Assembly: GCA_016302225.1 (NCBI GenBank)
Contig: JAEDOB010000102.1
Location: forward strand, 1-7,490
DNA from: Oscillospiraceae bacterium
GTDB taxonomy: Bacteria; Bacillota; Clostridia; Oscillospirales; Ruminococcaceae
DNA: 7,490 bases
Direction of reading: 5' to 3'
The notes under the pieces are model-generated. The model saw only the letters and a program-made list of their open reading frames with translations. It did not search any database and had not been told where the DNA came from. The translations under genes and the position numbers were made by a program. Below are positions 5,179 to 7,490 of this stretch, one piece after another; the stretch's first letter is position 1, and every line of letters starts with the position of its first letter.

Positions 5179-5950
5179 TGGGGTACACCTCCTTTGAATC
5201 AAATACAGGACCGTCCTTGCAGACGTGGGCGAAATACTCCTGACCGTCCCTGATAGTGCGGCAGGCACATACCAGACAAGCACCAACGCCGCAGCCCATT
5301 CTCTCCTCTAGCGACACCTGACATCTGATACCCTTTTCGGCAGCCGCCTTGCAGATACCTCTGAGCATCACATCGGGGCCGCAGGCATATATAATGTCGG
5401 GTGTGGATTCTGCCAGAATATCCGCAAGAGCGTTTGTAACAAAGCCCTTTCTTCCCGCAGAACCGTCATCGGTGCAGAGAATGACCTCTGCTCCCGTCTT
5501 TGCGAAATCCTCCTGCAAAATGACCGCAGAAGCGTTCCGAAAACCGCTGATAACGGTGGCGTTCTTGCCGTAATGCTTGGCAATTCCCACCATAGGCGGA
5601 TTTCCGATACCTCCGCCGATAATAACAGCCTTTTTGCCGCTGTCCAGAAGCTCAAAGCCCCTGCCGCCTAAGGGAGCAACAATGTCTATCATATCTCCTT
5701 CTCTTAACTGAGATATAGCCTTCGTTCCCTTTCCTCTAACCTCGAATACTATCCGCAGAATACCCTTATCCTTGTCAATACCACATATTGATATGGGGCG
5801 GCGGAGCATATATCCGTCAGCCTTGATATTAACAAACTGTCCGCATACTGCTTCGGCGGCAGCGTCGGGGCAAAGTATCTCCATATCGTAGATCTCCTTT
5901 GCCAGCGTTTTCTTTGAGATTATCGGATAATTTCCCTGAAAATACTGCAA
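5171..5950 (-). CDS. pyrK: Dihydroorotate dehydrogenase electron transfer subunit PyrK
   Basis: PyrK carries FAD and a [2Fe-2S] cluster and moves electrons from PyrD to NAD+. The 259-residue protein shows the ferredoxin-reductase layout: a beta-barrel FAD domain with RRPIS (50-54), an NAD-binding domain with GGGIGNPPM (112-120) and YACGPDVM (188-195), and the C-terminal cluster motif C220-x4-C225-x2-C228-x15-C244, exactly the PyrK pattern. The start is a TTG at 5950, supported by an excellent ribosome site (AAGGAGGAGG, 5958-5967) 7 nt away. The 85-nt gap after carB contains a terminator-like hairpin. The 3' end overlaps pyrD by 8 nt. Confidence 0.96.
   Translation of the reverse strand: MQYFQGNYPIISKKTLAKEIYDMEILCPDAAAEAVCGQFVNIKADGYMLRRPISICGIDKDKGILRIVFEVRGKGTKAISQLREGDMIDIVAPLGGRGFELLDSGKKAVIIGGGIGNPPMVGIAKHYGKNATVISGFRNASAVILQEDFAKTGAEVILCTDDGSAGRKGFVTNALADILAESTPDIIYACGPDVMLRGICKAAAEKGIRCQVSLEERMGCGVGACLVCACRTIRDGQEYFAHVCKDGPVFDSKEVYPNE
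5186..5195 (-). promoter_or_regulatory. Ribosome binding site that decides the pyrD start
   Basis: AAAGGAGGTG lies inside the end of pyrK, with the GGAGG core 9 nt before the ATG at 5178. It rules out the longer open frame reaching back to 5286, which has no such site and lacks family resemblance upstream of MSERLAVNF. Confidence 0.8.
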
Positions 5951-5957
5951 TTTACGT

Positions 5958-5967
5958 CCTCCTCCTT
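5958..5967 (-). promoter_or_regulatory. Ribosome binding site supporting a TTG start for pyrK
   Basis: AAGGAGGAGG is followed by 7 nt (ACGTAAA) and then TTG. It immediately follows the T-run of the carB-pyrK hairpin, so a transcript stopping at the T-run would just lack this site. Confidence 0.75.
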
Positions 5968-6009
5968 AAAAACCGAACGGCAATCTCCTTTTCGGGGACA
6001 GCCGTCCGA
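5968..6009 (-). terminator. Terminator-like hairpin between carB and pyrK (possible attenuator)
   Basis: The arms at 6001-6009 and 5973-5981 (minus strand UCGGACGGC with GCCGUUCGG) pair over 9 bp with two G-U pairs. The pairing extends partly inward toward a GAAAA loop, and five T residues follow (5968-5972). An overlapping alternative hairpin uses the same upstream arm: 5989-6012, TTTTC-GGAC-GGCT-GTCC-CC-GAAAA. The two cannot form together, which is the layout of an attenuator. No PyrR-binding loop consensus is recognised, and regulation is not proven. Confidence 0.5.
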
Positions 6010-6035
6010 AAAAATTCTCTTTTTCACAAAGCAAA

Positions 6036-7490
6036 TCAAATCTTTGTAATATCCACCATTTCCATATCCTCGATACGCTTGCCCATTGCCAGAATATCCG
6101 CAACGGCGTTGGCTGTATCAATAGCCGTCAGACAGCAGATGGAACGCTCGACCGTTTTACGCCTTATCTTTACGCTGTCCAAAGCGGGCAAACGTCCTTT
6201 TTCCGATGTTGATATAACATAGTCTATCTTGCCCTCGTCCAGCAGAGTCATAACATTGGGCTTTTCCTCGGAAACACGGCGGACAACGTTTGCAGCCACC
6301 ATATTCTTGTTAAGGACAGAAGCCGTTCCGCTGGTTGCGTAAATGTCAAATCCCAGATGCTCGAACTTGTCCGCAACATAGATTATCTCCTGCTTGTCGG
6401 TATCTCTTACGGTGACGAGAACGCCGCCGTTTTTCTTCATATTGTAGCCCGCAGCGATAAGTCCCTTGAAAAGTGCGTCCTCGAAGGATTTTGCAATACC
6501 CAGACATTCGCCCGTGGACTTCATCTCAGGGCCTAAAGCCGTGTCAACATCGTGAAGCTTCTCAAAGCTGAACACGGGAACCTTTACGGCGATATAGTCA
6601 GCCTCCTTGTAAAGACCGCTCTTATATCCCTGTTCCGCAAGAGTTTCGCCGCACATTATCTTAGTGGCAATATCCACCATAGGCACGCCCGATACCTTTG
6701 AGATATAGGGCACAGTTCTCGACGAACGGGGGTTTACCTCTATAACATATACCTCGCCGTTATATACGACATACTGTATATTTACCAAACCGATAACGTG
6801 AAGCTCGGTTGCAAGGCGTCTTGTATATTCGATAATAGTTTCCTTGACCTTCTTTGTCAGGGTCAGCGCAGGATATACGGAAATTGAATCTCCCGAATGG
6901 ATACCCGCTCTTTCGATATGCTCCATAATTCCGGGGATAAGGAAGTCCTTTCCGTCGCAGATAGCGTCTACCTCGACCTCCTTGCCCATCATATACTTGT
7001 CGATAAGCACGGGATTTTCCAGACCGTTTCGGCAGATGATTGCCATATATTCGATAATATCCTTCTCGGAATGTGCGATTATCATATTCTGACCGCCGAG
7101 AACGTAGGACGGACGCATAAGCACGGGATATCCCAGATCCTCCGCAGCCTTCAAAGCCTCCTCCTCGGTCATAACGGTATGTCCCGCAGGACGGGGAATT
7201 CCGCACTTGTTCAGCAGCTCGTCGAAACGCTCTCTGTCCTCCGCAGCGTCAATACTGTCCGCAGACGTTCCGAGAATATTCACGCCCATATCCGAGAGAT
7301 GCTTTGTCAGCTTGATAGCGGTCTGTCCGCCGAACTGAACCACAACGCCGTAGGGCTTTTCCGTTTCGATGATAGCTTCAACGTCCTCCTTGGTCAGGGG
7401 GTCGAAGTAAAGCCTGTCGCCCGTGTCAAAGTCGGTAGATACGGTTTCGGGGTTGTTGTTGCAGATAACAGCTTCATATCCCAGCTCTTT
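6036..7490 (-). CDS. carB: Carbamoyl-phosphate synthase large subunit, C-terminal part (5' end outside the window)
   Basis: CarB makes carbamoyl phosphate from bicarbonate, ATP and ammonia delivered by CarA, feeding pyrimidine and arginine synthesis. The visible 484 codons run in frame from the right edge to a TGA at 6036-6038, about 45% of a full-length CarB (roughly 1,070 residues). They cover the end of the region with NNNPETVSTDFDTGDRLYF, then VQFGGQTA, the second ATP-grasp domain (RPSYVLGG at about 7104-7127, EVNPRSSRTVP at about 6701-6736, GPEMKSTGE at about 6509-6536) and the methylglyoxal-synthase-like allosteric domain (from KKNGGVLVTVRDTD to the end), where UMP and ornithine act in known enzymes. 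The residue after RPSYVLGG is Gln rather than the Arg of the E. coli enzyme. The gene is open at the edge, not broken; carA is presumably upstream. Confidence 0.97.
   Translation of the reverse strand, partial: KELGYEAVICNNNPETVSTDFDTGDRLYFDPLTKEDVEAIIETEKPYGVVVQFGGQTAIKLTKHLSDMGVNILGTSADSIDAAEDRERFDELLNKCGIPRPAGHTVMTEEEALKAAEDLGYPVLMRPSYVLGGQNMIIAHSEKDIIEYMAIICRNGLENPVLIDKYMMGKEVEVDAICDGKDFLIPGIMEHIERAGIHSGDSISVYPALTLTKKVKETIIEYTRRLATELHVIGLVNIQYVVYNGEVYVIEVNPRSSRTVPYISKVSGVPMVDIATKIMCGETLAEQGYKSGLYKEADYIAVKVPVFSFEKLHDVDTALGPEMKSTGECLGIAKSFEDALFKGLIAAGYNMKKNGGVLVTVRDTDKQEIIYVADKFEHLGFDIYATSGTASVLNKNMVAANVVRRVSEEKPNVMTLLDEGKIDYVISTSEKGRLPALDSVKIRRKTVERSICCLTAIDTANAVADILAMGKRIEDMEMVDITKI

Noticed and set aside
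5179..5286. Upstream extension of pyrD
   Set aside because: It lies wholly within pyrK in another frame, has no ribosome site, and the family match begins at MSERLAVNF after a strong Shine-Dalgarno site.
6760..7206. Minus-strand 148-codon frame inside carB
   Set aside because: Out-of-frame shadow of the carB ATP-grasp domain, with Arg/Gly/Tyr-rich translation and no domain.
7341..7343. GTG at 7343 as a start codon for a short carB
   Set aside because: The frame continues without a stop to the window edge and the upstream residues (NNNPETVSTDFDTGDRLYF) are clearly CarB, so this is an internal valine.
1..7490. CRISPR array, tRNA, rRNA, insertion sequence or phage genes
   Set aside because: No spaced direct repeats, cloverleaf, transposase or terminal inverted repeats were seen; the window is nearly fully occupied by core genes on one strand.

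Overview
The window is a compact, one-directional piece of bacterial chromosome: every convincing gene reads on the minus strand. Purine-rich Shine-Dalgarno sites, short intergenic gaps, a sigma-A type promoter, a class 1B dihydroorotate dehydrogenase with a PyrK subunit, a TepA-type ClpP homologue and an ECF biotin S-component all point to a Firmicute. I think a Clostridia member of the Ruminococcus/Oscillospirales type is most likely. That placement rests on gene content and remembered family resemblance, not on a search.

Layout in the direction of transcription (high to low coordinates): (1) 7490-3599 is the distal part of a pyrimidine biosynthesis operon: carB (3' 45% only, 5' end outside the window), pyrK, pyrD and a histidine-phosphatase gene, closed by an intrinsic terminator at 3507-3546. 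The carB-pyrK gap holds a terminator-like hairpin plus an overlapping alternative hairpin, which resembles an attenuator. (2) 3354-2409 is a two-gene unit: bioY (biotin uptake S-component) and an overlapping cysteine-rich DUF1284 gene. It ends at a terminator whose stem includes the last DUF1284 codons. (3) 2320-53 starts at a promoter with perfect -35 and -10 hexamers. It carries the tepA-like ClpP-family gene, a RelE/ParE-type toxin-antitoxin pair and uppP (undecaprenyl-diphosphatase). I see no clear terminator between these, so the toxin-antitoxin pair may share a transcript with two housekeeping genes. A further gene may begin at 48 and run off the left edge.

Functionally, CarB makes carbamoyl phosphate, and PyrD with PyrK oxidises dihydroorotate to orotate using NAD+. 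BioY brings in biotin. UppP recycles the lipid carrier for peptidoglycan synthesis. TepA is a cytosolic ClpP-fold putative serine peptidase. Most of the window is ordinary core metabolism. The points most worth a second look are the possible carB-pyrK attenuator, the toxin-antitoxin insertion directly upstream of uppP, and the bioY-DUF1284 coupling. I do not see strong evidence for a wholly new system.
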